Shown here piece after piece: positions 45,823-55,346 of a stretch of 64,000 bases of DNA. Both the position numbers and the translations under genes were made by a program. The stretch is taken from positions 391,478 to 455,477 of the forward strand of contig NZ_LT635492.1 in assembly GCF_900120405.1 (NCBI RefSeq), in the 5' to 3' direction. How positions within the stretch are numbered: position 1 is the first letter of the stretch; each line of letters begins with the position of its first letter. The notes under the pieces are model-generated. The model had not been told where the DNA came from and did no database searches. It was given only the letters and a program-made list of their open reading frames with translations. This stretch comes from Urinicoccus massiliensis. GTDB lineage: Bacteria; Bacillota; Clostridia; Tissierellales; Peptoniphilaceae.

Positions 45823-47627
45823 GATTCTTCGTCATATTTAAGAACAGACAAGAAGGCTTCTTGGGGAATGTCCACATTCCCAATAGACCGCATCCGTTTC
45901 TTTCCTTCTTTTTGTTTTTCCAAGAGTTTCTTCTTCCGAGAAATATCTCCTCCATAGCACTTAGACAAGACATCCTTTCTCAGTGCCCGAATGGTTTCTC
46001 TGGCTATAATCTTTGACCCAATGGCTGCTTGAATGGGAACGGCAAATTGGTGTCTTGGTATGGCATCCGTCAGGCGTTCACATATTTTACGGCCCCGTTC
46101 ATAGGCCTTATCTCTATGGACGATTAAGGAAAAGGCATCTACAACTTGTTGGTTGATGAGGATGTCCATTTTTACCAGGTCACTTTGTTGGTAACCCTTT
46201 AAGTCGTAGTCAAAGGAGGCATAGCCCCTGGTCTTGGACTTTAAGGCATCAAAAAAATCATAAATGACTTCATTTAAGGGAAGGTCATAGGTAATTTGAG
46301 CCCTGGTTTCTTCCAGGTACTGCATGTCAATAAAAACCCCTCGGCGATTTTGACAAAGCTCCATAATGGCCCCTACATAGTCTGTTGGTGTCATAATTTC
46401 AGCCCGGACAATGGGCTCTTCCATGTATTCAATTTCAGATGGATCCGGAAGGTTGGAGGGATTTTGGATTTCTAAGAGTTCATGGTCCGTGGTCATGACA
46501 TGGTAAATTACAGAGGGCGTCGTGGTAATTAGGTTAAGGTCAAACTCCCTTTCCAATCTTTCTTGGATAATTTCCATGTGTAAAAGACCCAAAAATCCGC
46601 AACGGAAACCAAAGCCCAGGGCTGCCGAAGTTTCTGCTTCAAAGTCCAAGGCTGCATCGTTGACCTTTAATTTTTCCAAGGCATCACGAATTTCTGTATA
46701 TTCTTCCCCCTCGGCTGGATAAATCCCACAATAGACCATGGGGGAAACCTTCTTATAGCCCTTTAGGGGCTTATCGGTGGGGCGGTTTTTCAGGGTGATG
46801 GTATCCCCTACTTGGGCATCCCGAACTTCTTTAATGCTGGCAGTAATGTAACCAACATCTCCGGCTCTTAATTGATCTAAGGGAATGTGCCCGTTGGCAT
46901 TGACACCTACTTCCACCACTTCAAAAGATTTTTTTGTATTCATCATTTGAATGGTATCCCCTACTTTTACTTGGCCATCGAAAATTCGAACATAACAAAT
47001 AACCCCCTTGTAGGAGTCATAGTTTGAATCGAAAATCAAGGCCTTTAAGGGGGCATCTTCATCTCCATTAGGTGCTGGAATATCCCGGACAATAGCCTCT
47101 AGGACCTGGTCGATATTTAAACCAGTCTTGGCAGATACCCTGGGGGCATCTGCTGCCGGTAGACCTATAATATCTTCAATTTCTTGAACCACTTCGTCGC
47201 AACGTTGGCTGGGCAGGTCAATCTTATTTAAAATCGGAAGAATTTCCAAGTCTTCATCCAAGGCCAAATAGACATTGGCCAGAGTTTGAGCCTCCACCCC
47301 CTGGGTAGCATCCACTACCAATAGGGCTCCTTCACAGGCTGCCATAGACCGAGAAACCTCATAGGAAAAATCCACATGGCCCGGTGTGTCAATGAGGTTA
47401 AAGGTATATTCATGACCATCTTGAGCCTGGTAGATCAAACGAACAGCTTTTAATTTTATCGTAATTCCCCGCTCTTTTTCCAAGTCCATACTGTCCAGGA
47501 CCTGCTGCTCCATTTCCCGCTTGGTCAGCATCCCAGTGGACTCAATCAAACGATCAGCCAGGGTGCTTTTTCCGTGGTCTATATGGGCAATAATGGAAAA
47601 GTTGCGTATATAATCTTGTCTTGCCAT
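45819..47627 (-). CDS. lepA: Elongation factor 4 (LepA)
   Basis: A 602-residue ribosomal GTPase thought to act in initiation or back-translocation. G1 [14 protein letters not shown] (14-27), G3 DTPGHVDF, G4 NKIDLP, then the EF-G-like domains II, III and V and the LepA-specific C-terminal domain (about 490-602) ending in [20 protein letters not shown]. Length is standard. It lies 17 bases after lepB. Confidence 0.98.
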   Translation of the reverse strand: MARQDYIRNFSIIAHIDHGKSTLADRLIESTGMLTKREMEQQVLDSMDLEKERGITIKLKAVRLIYQAQDGHEYTFNLIDTPGHVDFSYEVSRSMAACEGALLVVDATQGVEAQTLANVYLALDEDLEILPILNKIDLPSQRCDEVVQEIEDIIGLPAADAPRVSAKTGLNIDQVLEAIVRDIPAPNGDEDAPLKALIFDSNYDSYKGVICYVRIFDGQVKVGDTIQMMNTKKSFEVVEVGVNANGHIPLDQLRAGDVGYITASIKEVRDAQVGDTITLKNRPTDKPLKGYKKVSPMVYCGIYPAEGEEYTEIRDALEKLKVNDAALDFEAETSAALGFGFRCGFLGLLHMEIIQERLEREFDLNLITTTPSVIYHVMTTDHELLEIQNPSNLPDPSEIEYMEEPIVRAEIMTPTDYVGAIMELCQNRRGVFIDMQYLEETRAQITYDLPLNEVIYDFFDALKSKTRGYASFDYDLKGYQQSDLVKMDILINQQVVDAFSLIVHRDKAYERGRKICERLTDAIPRHQFAVPIQAAIGSKIIARETIRALRKDVLSKCYGGDISRKKKLLEKQKEGKKRMRSIGNVDIPQEAFLSVLKYDEES

Positions 47628-47644
47628 ACTACTCCTATCCTATT

Positions 47645-48160
47645 TTATAATTTTCCAACTTTGTTAAATGGGAAATAGCGGAAAACAACAATCCCCTTGA
47701 TGGCCTTCTTCCCAACGGGTCCAAAGGCTCTGGAGTCCATACTTTCTCCCGGTAGACGGTTGTCTCCCATGACAAAGTAATCATCCGGCCCCAGGGTCCA
47801 GGTATTTTCATTTTCTACCAGGGTTTCTGTCCCTTGGATATAGGGTTCATCAATTTCTTTTTCATTGACATAAACCCTGCCGTTGAGAATTTGAATCGTG
47901 TCTCCAGGTAGACCAATCAACCGCTTAACATACCTTTTATTTTCAAAGGGACTTTGTATAATGACAATTTGTCCAGGCTCCGGATCCCTAAAAAATAGAG
48001 GAAAAACCAGGCTAATGACATGGTCATTTTGGTGGAGGGTTGCCTCCATGCTGGGTCCTTTTACATTTGATGTATTAAAAATGAAATTTCTAATGAACAG
48101 GGCCAATACAAAGGCCACTGCAATGGTTATAAGCCAACTTTTTATTGATTCTCTATCCAT
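47645..48160 (-). CDS. lepB: Signal peptidase I
   Basis: A 171-residue type I signal peptidase with one N-terminal membrane span (about 8-28). The catalytic Ser is S37 in GPSMEATLHQ and the catalytic Lys K79 in VKRLIGLPGD; the GDNRLPGESMDSRAFGPV box E follows. It cleaves signal peptides outside the membrane. It occupies the place that holds gpr/spoIIP in sporulating relatives, upstream of lepA. Strong RBS AGGAGG. Confidence 0.96.
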   Translation of the reverse strand: MDRESIKSWLITIAVAFVLALFIRNFIFNTSNVKGPSMEATLHQNDHVISLVFPLFFRDPEPGQIVIIQSPFENKRYVKRLIGLPGDTIQILNGRVYVNEKEIDEPYIQGTETLVENENTWTLGPDDYFVMGDNRLPGESMDSRAFGPVGKKAIKGIVVFRYFPFNKVGKL

Positions 48161-48186
48161 ATAAACCTCCTGTTATCTAATAAGGT

Positions 48187-48216
48187 ATTTTATCATATCC
48201 TGGTAAGTCCTTGCAA
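48187..48216 (-). promoter_or_regulatory. Candidate lepB-lepA-hemW promoter
   Basis: On the minus strand TTGCAA (48211-48216) is followed after 18 bases by TAAAAT (48187-48192), about 27 bases upstream of the lepB ATG. A plausible sigma-A promoter for the lepB-lepA-hemW group. Confidence 0.5.
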
Positions 48217-48246
48217 TATCGGGACAAATTGGACTGTGAAAACTTC

Positions 48247-48275
48247 TTGCAAAAGCCTTTAAATCGTGGTAGAAT
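48247..48275 (+). promoter_or_regulatory. rpsT promoter
   Basis: TTGCAA (48247-48252), 17 bases, TAGAAT (48270-48275). The -10 box ends 33 bases upstream of the rpsT ATG, giving a short leader with RBS GGAGGTGA. Confidence 0.7.
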
Positions 48276-48308
48276 ACAAAGAGTTAAAGAGTGCATGGAG
48301 GTGAAGAT

Positions 48309-48566
48309 ATGGCAAATATTAAATCAGCAATTAAACGTGTGGATATTGCTCGTAAAAATGAAGCTCGTAATCGTTCCTTAAATTCTGGGGTTAAAACTGC
48401 AATCCGCAAATTTAACGAAGCAATCCAAGCTGGAAATAAAGATGAAGCAAAAGACTTATTAAAAGCTGCCGATAAAAAAATCAAAAATGCTACTAAAAAA
48501 GGTGTTATGCACAAGAATAAAGCTGCTCGCACCCTTAGCAAGATGGCAAAAACTTTAGTAAAATAA
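48309..48566 (+). CDS. rpsT: 30S ribosomal protein S20
   Basis: An 85-residue basic helical protein starting MANIKSAIKRVDIARKNEAR and ending KAARTLSKMAKTLVK, which binds the 5' domain of 16S rRNA. ATG 48309 with RBS GGAGGTGA is preferred to an in-frame ATG at 48291 (6 extra residues). It runs opposite to its neighbours, as rpsT does beside holA in Bacillus, with its own promoter and terminator. Confidence 0.97.
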   Translation: MANIKSAIKRVDIARKNEARNRSLNSGVKTAIRKFNEAIQAGNKDEAKDLLKAADKKIKNATKKGVMHKNKAARTLSKMAKTLVK

Positions 48567-48568
48567 AA

Positions 48569-48596
48569 ATAGAAGGTCTAGGCCTTCTATTTTTTA
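48569..48596. terminator. Bidirectional terminator between rpsT and holA
   Basis: ATAGAAGG/CCTTCTAT stem (8 bp, 6-base loop) with T tract on the plus side and A tract on the other. It lies 3 bases after the rpsT stop and 4 bases before the holA end, serving both convergent genes. Confidence 0.85.
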
Positions 48597-48599
48597 TGC

Positions 48600-49604
48600 T
48601 TATTTTTGGCTCATCATCTCTAAAATTTTTACTTCCACCAGGTATTGGTCTGGAATGGATAGACTCTTCAGATCCTGATCCAAGTTAATGAGGGCATCCA
48701 GCATATTTTTTAATTCTTTTAGACTAAAACGCCCCACCTCTTGGCAAAGTTTTTTGGCCACAAAGGGGTGGACTCCCATTCTCTGCCTTATGGCCTGTTC
48801 TTGGTAGCCTTGGTCCAATAGAATTTTTGCCCGATAGAGGTTTTCAACCTGGCGGTTTAAAAGGCCCACAATTTGATAGCTGTCAATGTTTTGATCTTTA
48901 AGGCTTTTTATGGCCTCAAAGGTCTTTTTTACATTCTTAGCTACAAAGGCATCTGTCAGGGCAAAGATGCTCTTTTCTTTTTCATAGGAGATGAAGTAAT
49001 CAACATCCGCTTTTTCTACTGGCCGTCCGGAACAGGCCTGTAAAATTTTCTCCCATTCCAGCTTAACTTCTAGCAGGCTGGCATTGTTTTGGAGGTAGCC
49101 CATAAGGTCAATAAAATATTGAAAGACCCCGTAGGCAATCTCTCTTTTTTCCGGATCCTGTTTTTGGAGAAATTGAAGCAATTCTCTGGCCTGTAGGGGC
49201 TTACAGGGGATGACTTTCCCATGTTTTTGGATGCTCTTATAGACTTTTGTCCTCTTGTCCAGGGCTTTTTTTGATTCAAGACAAAGGAGAACTGTCCCCT
49301 CTTGGATCTTTTCCAAATTGTTGAAAAACTCCTTGGACAAGTTTTTCCCATTGGTAAATTCCTCAATATCTTGGATGACCACAAGTTTTCTAGGGCTCAT
49401 TAGGGGCAGGGTCACCAAGGCATCAAGAACCTTGTCCTCTGTTGCCTCCCCTTTAATGTAGACTACATTAAAGTCCACTAAATTTTGTGGAACCCACCTC
49501 TTGGCAAAGGTGGTGGCAATTTCTTCCATTAAAAATTTTTCTTCCCCGGACAATAAAACCAGTTGATTTTTAGCAATTTCTTCTTCTATTTGTAAGTAAT
49601 TCAT
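48600..49604 (-). CDS. holA: DNA polymerase III delta subunit
   Basis: A 334-residue clamp-loader subunit that opens the beta clamp. The N-terminal AAA+-like fold (VVLLSGEEKFLMEE, a Walker-like but degenerate loop) and the C-terminal collar domain (KKLCQEVGRFSLKELKNML) match family YqeN. It overlaps the comEC 3' end by 35 bases with its own RBS AAGGACC. Highly divergent family, assigned with help of the comEC-holA-rpsT context. Confidence 0.94.
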   Translation of the reverse strand: MNYLQIEEEIAKNQLVLLSGEEKFLMEEIATTFAKRWVPQNLVDFNVVYIKGEATEDKVLDALVTLPLMSPRKLVVIQDIEEFTNGKNLSKEFFNNLEKIQEGTVLLCLESKKALDKRTKVYKSIQKHGKVIPCKPLQARELLQFLQKQDPEKREIAYGVFQYFIDLMGYLQNNASLLEVKLEWEKILQACSGRPVEKADVDYFISYEKEKSIFALTDAFVAKNVKKTFEAIKSLKDQNIDSYQIVGLLNRQVENLYRAKILLDQGYQEQAIRQRMGVHPFVAKKLCQEVGRFSLKELKNMLDALINLDQDLKSLSIPDQYLVEVKILEMMSQK

Positions 49605-51858
49605 GGTCCTTAAAAACCTTTCTTAATCCATACATATATCCATTTAAAACAAGAAAATAGCCCAAGAGCTCATACTTGCTCAAGCCCATTTCTTGCCCTG
49701 TTTTTACTATTTTATCACTCTTGGCCCCATAAAATAGACAGCCCAGGTCCTTGAGACAATAGGTTGCCACACCATGGTTCTTTAGCCGGTCCAAAACCTC
49801 TTGGTGGGGGTGGCCAAAGGGATTATTTTTCCCTGAGGAAATCACGGCTATTTTGGCTTTGATTTGATCTAGAAATTTTTCTCCGCTAGATGTTTTAGAC
49901 CCATGGTGGCCAACCTGGTAAACATCTGTGGGATAGGCTTTTAACCTGTCTTCCAATTCTTTTTCCCCATCTCCCGTAAAGAGGATTTTTTTACCATCCA
50001 GATAGGCGTAAAAAACCAAAGACCGGTTGTTTTCTTGGTCCTGTACAGTATTTCCGGCCAAGACATCCAAAAAGAAACCCTCATCCATAGGATACTTGTA
50101 CCCCGCCTCCATATAGGTCCCGGAAATTTTTGCCCCCTGTAAAAACCTGACCCACTTGGGATAGATATGGGAAAAGTGGACTTGACCTATACTAAACTCT
50201 TTTGCCAAGTCTCTCAGACCGTCACAATGGTCTTCATCCCAGTGGGTAATGATAATGTGGTCTATACGGCTGACCCCCCTGGCCTTTAAAAAGGGAACCA
50301 GGTACTTCTTGGCCGGTCTGGACTTTCTCGCCCCACCAGTATCCACCAGGCATATCTTATGTTTGCTTTTTATTAGACTGCTATCCCCCTGGCCTACATA
50401 GATAAAATAAACCCCTTCTTCCCTAGCCTGTAAAAAACTTGTAGTTAAAAGGCCCAGGGTGAAAATAAGGCAACAAAAGCTAAAGAGCCTGCGCGTATTT
50501 CCCCTGAATTTATTTCCCAAATAGGCAAGATAAAGCACAAGGTAAAAGAGGATTTGTGCCTCCAGGCTGGCCTTGCCAAACCTGAGCTTGAGCCTTGTAA
50601 AAACCATCAAAATCTGGTTTCCCCACAAGAGAAAATTCGACAAACTATTTAAAAGAAGGGTAAACAGATAGGGCTTGATGCCCAAAAGTTGCCCCAGTCC
50701 ATAGAGAAAGCTTGCGTTGATAAATAAACTATAAAAGGGCAACAAGAGAATGTTGGCCAAAAATTGAGCCAGGTTGATTTCAAATTGCATGGTCAATAAA
50801 AGAGGTAGAATCCCAATGTTTACAGCGATAGAAGCCGTAATTAATTGGAAAAATCCTCCATTGAAGGGGTAAAAGGCCCTATCCAGGTAGGGCTTGATGA
50901 AAATCAAGCTAAAATAGGCCCCATAGGAAAGATAAAATCCCATGGAATATAGGTGGAGGGGAAAAATAAGAAGCTGGAGGCAGGCTGCAAAAACAAAGAG
51001 TTTTCCATAGTCAAATTTAATGGCCTTGAGCTCACTTATTAGGGTAAAGAGAAGGAAAAATAAAACTCGAAATCCCCCAATGGATCCCCCTATCAATAAA
51101 AGGTAGAAAACTGCCGACAGATAGGCCAGGCCTAGAGCCTTTCGCCTTGGTAAAAATTGAATGAGAAGACCTCGAACGCTCCCATAGAGGAGGCCAATAT
51201 GTAGACCGGATATGGCCAGGATATGAGCCAGGCCCAGGTCTTTTAATTGGTCAGACCAGAAATTGCTCTCCTTTTTAGACAGGAGGACTTGTTGAAAAAG
51301 TTCTTTGGCCTGGGGATCCAAGTCCTTATTTACTAATTTTTTTTGGATTTTGTCCTGGAGCTGGTAAAAGAAATTTCCCTTCTTTAAAACCCTAACCCAT
51401 CTTCCACGTCCCTGGCCCCGAATGCCCTTGGACTGCAAGTAAATCGGGTAGGACTCCGTAGACCAATCACTAGCCTCTTCCCTAGCCTGAATTTGTCCTT
51501 GGAAAATGGCCCGACTCCCTGGAGAAAGGTCTTTTTTACTATAAAAAATAATTTTCGGTGATCCCTTCTCTTCTAGCTTTAAAGTCAGCTGGTAGGAATT
51601 TTCCTTCTTTTCACTTACCAGAACCCTTGCTTGAAAAGTCCCCTTATATCCTTGAATGGGACTTGTATCCACCAAGGAGGACCTGGCGAAAAATAAGGCA
51701 AATAAAAGAAAACAAGCTAAGACCCTTTCCTTTATCTCCCCATCTATATAGGGATATAGGTAAAAAATTGCCATTACCAGAACAGGCAATAAGATGAAAA
51801 AATTTTCATAATGAAAGCCTGAAAATAAACCCATTAAAGAACTTATTAAGTAGACCAT
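49570..51858 (-). CDS. comEC: DNA internalization competence protein ComEC/Rec2
   Basis: A 762-residue membrane DNA channel. The N-terminal hydrophobic region, OB-like DUF4131 segment (about 70-170), the competence domain with ILAISGLHIGLLYGSV and many membrane spans (about 205-465), and a C-terminal metallo-beta-lactamase-like nuclease domain with HWDEDHCDGL and VGHHGSKTSS are all present. It imports single-stranded DNA during transformation. No comEA or comEB lies beside it. The ORF is intact, so competence genes may be functional. Confidence 0.95.
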   Translation of the reverse strand: MVYLISSLMGLFSGFHYENFFILLPVLVMAIFYLYPYIDGEIKERVLACFLLFALFFARSSLVDTSPIQGYKGTFQARVLVSEKKENSYQLTLKLEEKGSPKIIFYSKKDLSPGSRAIFQGQIQAREEASDWSTESYPIYLQSKGIRGQGRGRWVRVLKKGNFFYQLQDKIQKKLVNKDLDPQAKELFQQVLLSKKESNFWSDQLKDLGLAHILAISGLHIGLLYGSVRGLLIQFLPRRKALGLAYLSAVFYLLLIGGSIGGFRVLFFLLFTLISELKAIKFDYGKLFVFAACLQLLIFPLHLYSMGFYLSYGAYFSLIFIKPYLDRAFYPFNGGFFQLITASIAVNIGILPLLLTMQFEINLAQFLANILLLPFYSLFINASFLYGLGQLLGIKPYLFTLLLNSLSNFLLWGNQILMVFTRLKLRFGKASLEAQILFYLVLYLAYLGNKFRGNTRRLFSFCCLIFTLGLLTTSFLQAREEGVYFIYVGQGDSSLIKSKHKICLVDTGGARKSRPAKKYLVPFLKARGVSRIDHIIITHWDEDHCDGLRDLAKEFSIGQVHFSHIYPKWVRFLQGAKISGTYMEAGYKYPMDEGFFLDVLAGNTVQDQENNRSLVFYAYLDGKKILFTGDGEKELEDRLKAYPTDVYQVGHHGSKTSSGEKFLDQIKAKIAVISSGKNNPFGHPHQEVLDRLKNHGVATYCLKDLGCLFYGAKSDKIVKTGQEMGLSKYELLGYFLVLNGYMYGLRKVFKDHELLTNRRRNC

Positions 51859-51927
51859 ATGCCCCTCCTACCATACCATTGTAGCCGAAATTATGGTAAA
51901 ATAAAAGTAGTAAAGGATGGATGAAAA

Positions 51928-53055
51928 ATGGATAAATTAGACTATAGACCCTATCGTAAAACCCTTGACCTGGCCCTCCAAGCAAGGGAGGAAGAAAATA
52001 CATATGCCGTTGAAGATACAATCTTTTTAGAAAAAACTCCCCACTATGACCAACAGTTGGGGCAAGTTGGCGGTGCCCAAGTTTTGGACTTAAAGAAATC
52101 TCCTGAAGGCTACATTCTCCACTTGGCTAACCAGGCAAAAAATAATCTCCAAGAAATTGACTGGCAAAAACGCCTGCGCTTTATGCAGCTCTCCCTGGGC
52201 CGGGTTCTTTATAGCTTGGCCTTTAACCACCTCTTGAATATCCCCACTTTGGACTACCATATCCATGACCAACATGGACAAATTGTCCTGGACGCCCAGG
52301 ATATTCCCTTCCGGTCCCTGGACCAGGTTGAAAGTCTGGTGAATTATACAGTTTTGGCCAACCTCCTGGTCCACCAAACAAAAATAGACAACGGAGTTCT
52401 GGTGCGGGTTGGGGACTACCCCCTACAAAAATCCATGGGACCCCACCTGGTGCGAACTGGCGAGGTGGGTGAAAGTCGAATTTTCGACTTAAAAAAAGTT
52501 GACCAGGGAATCGAAATTTCCTTCATCAGTGGTCAATTGGCCCATGAAAACTATGTGGACCTTGCCAAAACCATGGACAACTTGGCCCAAATCTTAAATT
52601 GTCCTGTAGACAAGGTCCCCAGCAAGGTCAAACAGCTTCTTTTAAAAAAAGACCACTACCGGTCTGAAGTAAAGAAAACGGAAAAAAGCAAGCAAAATGA
52701 CCTGGCCCAAAAGCTCATGGCCCAAGCTTCCGACTTCAAGGGGGTTAAGGTAATCTATAAGAGCATAAGTCATGTGCCTTTTAACGATTTAAAAGAGGCC
52801 TCAGCCCAGATTATGGACCAAGATGATTATTTGCAATTATATGGCCTACCCTCTCCTGACCAATCCCAATTTTTAATTTGCCTGTCTAAAAACCGCAATG
52901 AGGACTTAAAAGAAATCTACGATGGTTTAAAAGATAGCTATAAATTAGAGGGTGGCGGAAACTATTTAAGAGTCCAAGGAAATGTTCAAAGTAAATATCT
53001 GCCCGAACTTATGGAAAAGTTCTTAATCAGCTTTCAAACAAAAATAAAGCAGTAG
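51928..53055 (+). CDS. AlaX/AlaRS-editing-domain-like protein with DHHA1 domain, zinc ligands lost
   Basis: A 375-residue protein colinear with the editing half of AlaRS and AlaX-L. Residues 34-48 (LEKTPHYDQQLGQVG) align with the family's LDKTPFYAESGGQ loop; 160-203 (PLQKSMGPHLVRTGEVG, ISFISG) align with the second zinc motif; a coiled coil (about 205-265) leads to a DHHA1 domain with EGGGNYLRVQG (341-351). Of the four zinc ligands the first two His become S89 and V93, the Cys becomes S169 and only H173 stays. It probably no longer hydrolyses mischarged Ala-tRNA and may bind tRNA instead (inference). Divergent from comEC. Confidence 0.8.
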   Translation: MDKLDYRPYRKTLDLALQAREEENTYAVEDTIFLEKTPHYDQQLGQVGGAQVLDLKKSPEGYILHLANQAKNNLQEIDWQKRLRFMQLSLGRVLYSLAFNHLLNIPTLDYHIHDQHGQIVLDAQDIPFRSLDQVESLVNYTVLANLLVHQTKIDNGVLVRVGDYPLQKSMGPHLVRTGEVGESRIFDLKKVDQGIEISFISGQLAHENYVDLAKTMDNLAQILNCPVDKVPSKVKQLLLKKDHYRSEVKKTEKSKQNDLAQKLMAQASDFKGVKVIYKSISHVPFNDLKEASAQIMDQDDYLQLYGLPSPDQSQFLICLSKNRNEDLKEIYDGLKDSYKLEGGGNYLRVQGNVQSKYLPELMEKFLISFQTKIKQ

Positions 53056-53061
53056 GAAAAC

Positions 53062-53892
53062 CTACTGCTTTATTTTTGTTACCCCTTCTCCATCCACAGT
53101 TACTTCTAGGATTTGAACCCCTTCCTGGGCCAAATCTTCCAAGTCTTGCAAGGTGGATTCTTTCGAAATTATCAAACTGGTGGACCCGGCTCCGGAAATA
53201 TGGACACAGGCCCGGTCCTTTAAAGATTCTTTCAGGTCTGAAAAATAAGGAATATATTTTGCACGATATTGTTCATGTAAGCGGTCTTGGGAAGCCACTT
53301 TTAAAAGATTAAAGTCCCCCTTTTCAAAGGCTTCAATGAGAAAAGGTAGGTGGGAGAGGTTGAAAATGGCATCCTCCATGGGAACTTTTTTTGGCAGTAA
53401 GTCTCGGGCTACATCCGTTAAGAGCTCATCTTGGGGAATTAAGAGGGTGAAAACCAAGTTGGAAGAGACAGAAACTTTTTTATAGTAAAGGCCCCCATCC
53501 CGCATGGCGTAAACCAGGCCCCCTAAAAGAGCTGGAGCTACATTGTCCGGATGGCCTTCCATTTCCGTTGCAATCTCTAAAAGCTGTCCTTGAGACAAGC
53601 CCAATTTGCCCAATTCATTGGCTGCAGTAATTCCTGCCACAATACAAGCTGCACTGGATCCTAGACCCCTGGATCTTGGAATGTCTCCGTAAAAGTTGAA
53701 GTTTGCTGCTAGAGGGTCTTTTCCCACATGGGCAAAAGTTTTGACATAGGCATCGTAAACCAGGTGGCCTGTTTTTAAATTACTTTCCCTAGCCTCTTCC
53801 ACTTCCAAGTATTGGTAGAGGGATAGGGCCAGACCTATGGTGTCAAAGCCGGGACCCAGGTTGGCCGAAGTTGCCGGAATCCTTAGTTTCAT
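53062..53892 (-). CDS. thrB: Homoserine kinase
   Basis: A 276-residue GHMP-family kinase that phosphorylates homoserine. MKLRIPATSANLGPGFDTIG start, the ATP loop PRSRGLGSSAACIVAG (about 77-92) and HISGAGSTSLIIS near the C-terminus are typical. ATG 53892 overlaps the thrC stop by 4 bases; a longer frame from 53973 has no family match. Last gene of the proB-proA-thrC-thrB group. Confidence 0.96.
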   Translation of the reverse strand: MKLRIPATSANLGPGFDTIGLALSLYQYLEVEEARESNLKTGHLVYDAYVKTFAHVGKDPLAANFNFYGDIPRSRGLGSSAACIVAGITAANELGKLGLSQGQLLEIATEMEGHPDNVAPALLGGLVYAMRDGGLYYKKVSVSSNLVFTLLIPQDELLTDVARDLLPKKVPMEDAIFNLSHLPFLIEAFEKGDFNLLKVASQDRLHEQYRAKYIPYFSDLKESLKDRACVHISGAGSTSLIISKESTLQDLEDLAQEGVQILEVTVDGEGVTKIKQ

Positions 53893-55346
53893 TCTCCATC
53901 TCCTATTTTTTCTACAATCTTCTTCATCTCCTGACAAGAAATCACTTCCTCCGGCTTTTGCGTCTTGACCCAAAGGTTCCTAATTACCGATGGAACTTCC
54001 TTGCCGGTAAGGTCTGCCAGGTGGTCAATGGCTTCCTTGTCCGTCCAATCCCCTTCTTGTCCCAGAGCCTTTAAAACCGTATGGGGGAACTTATAGGGGC
54101 TGGCTGTAGACAAAATCAAGGCATGCCCTTGGGGGGCAAAATCCCTTTTGTATTTTTGATAGCAAAGGCTGGCCACAGCTGTATGGGGGTCCATGAGATA
54201 ATTTTTTTCTCGATAGATTCGACAAATTTCCTCTTGAACTTCTTCCTCTTGGGCAAAGTATCCATGCCAGGAGGCCATCTTATCTTTCAAATCTTGGTCC
54301 ACTTCATAACGCCCCTTTTGAGCCAAGTCTTCTTGGAGCTTCTTGACCTTCTTGGCATCCCCAGTTAAAAAGTAAAGGAAGCGTTCAACATTGCTGGATA
54401 CCAGGATGTCCATTGAAGGAGAGCTGGTTTTGAAAAAGGGTCTATTGATGTCATAGACTCCTGTCTCTAAAAAGTCAGATAGGACATTATTTTTATTAGA
54501 GGCGCAAACAAAGTCTCCCAGGGGCAGGCCCATCTTTTGAGCCAAATAACCGGCTAAAATATTGCCAAAGTTTCCTGTCGGAACGACGACATCCAGCTTG
54601 TCTCCATAGGCCAAGGTACCTTTTTTTACCAATTGTAAATAGGCGTAAATGTAGTAGATGCATTGGGGCAAGAGCCGACCAATATTGATGGAATTGGCTG
54701 AGGACAGGTGGACTTGGTTTTTTTCTAGATGACTTTTTAGATCCTGGTCTAGGAAAAGTTCCTTGACCCCCCTTTGGGCATCGTCGAAATTTCCTTGAAT
54801 AGCAAGACTATGGGTATTGTCCCCTTCTTGGGTAGCCATTTGAAGGTATTGGATTTCACTGACCCCTTGGTGGGGATAAAAAACTACAATATCAATCCCT
54901 TCAACATTCTTAAAACCCTCCATGGCAGCCTTGCCAGTATCTCCTGAAGTAGCTGTAAGAATCAAGAGTTTCTCCTTAGACGCCTCTTTCATAAACTGGG
55001 GTAAAAGAGCCAGGGCAAAGTCCTTAAAGGCCGCTGTTTGGCCATGGTACAATTCCAAAACACTAAAATCCTCCTCTTGGTGGAGGCCAATTAGGTTTTC
55101 CTTAAAAAAAGAGTTTTTATAGCCTTGAAGGACACATGATTTGATTTTATCTCGGTCCTCAGGGTCTACAAAGAGGCTCAAAATCTCTACTGCCAGGTCC
55201 CGATAATCCAGGTCTACATAGTCATGAAAGTCTATGGTCGGAAGCTCTTCCGGAACATATAAGCCCCCATCTGGTGCCAGTCCTTGGAGGACTCCCTGCC
55301 AAAAAGTCTTTTTTTCTTGATTTCCTCTTGTGCTAATATAGTTCAT
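53889..55346 (-). CDS. thrC: Threonine synthase
   Basis: A 485-residue PLP enzyme of the long class that converts O-phosphohomoserine to threonine. The N-terminus MNYISTRGN and the PLP-lysine motif GQTAAFKDFALALLPQFM (about 104-121; K111), GDTGKAAMEGFK and the phosphate loop are present. It starts 4 bases before the proA stop (overlap) and overlaps thrB by 4 bases, so the thr pair is coupled to the pro pair. Homoserine dehydrogenase is not in the window. Confidence 0.96.
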   Translation of the reverse strand: MNYISTRGNQEKKTFWQGVLQGLAPDGGLYVPEELPTIDFHDYVDLDYRDLAVEILSLFVDPEDRDKIKSCVLQGYKNSFFKENLIGLHQEEDFSVLELYHGQTAAFKDFALALLPQFMKEASKEKLLILTATSGDTGKAAMEGFKNVEGIDIVVFYPHQGVSEIQYLQMATQEGDNTHSLAIQGNFDDAQRGVKELFLDQDLKSHLEKNQVHLSSANSINIGRLLPQCIYYIYAYLQLVKKGTLAYGDKLDVVVPTGNFGNILAGYLAQKMGLPLGDFVCASNKNNVLSDFLETGVYDINRPFFKTSSPSMDILVSSNVERFLYFLTGDAKKVKKLQEDLAQKGRYEVDQDLKDKMASWHGYFAQEEEVQEEICRIYREKNYLMDPHTAVASLCYQKYKRDFAPQGHALILSTASPYKFPHTVLKALGQEGDWTDKEAIDHLADLTGKEVPSVIRNLWVKTQKPEEVISCQEMKKIVEKIGDGE

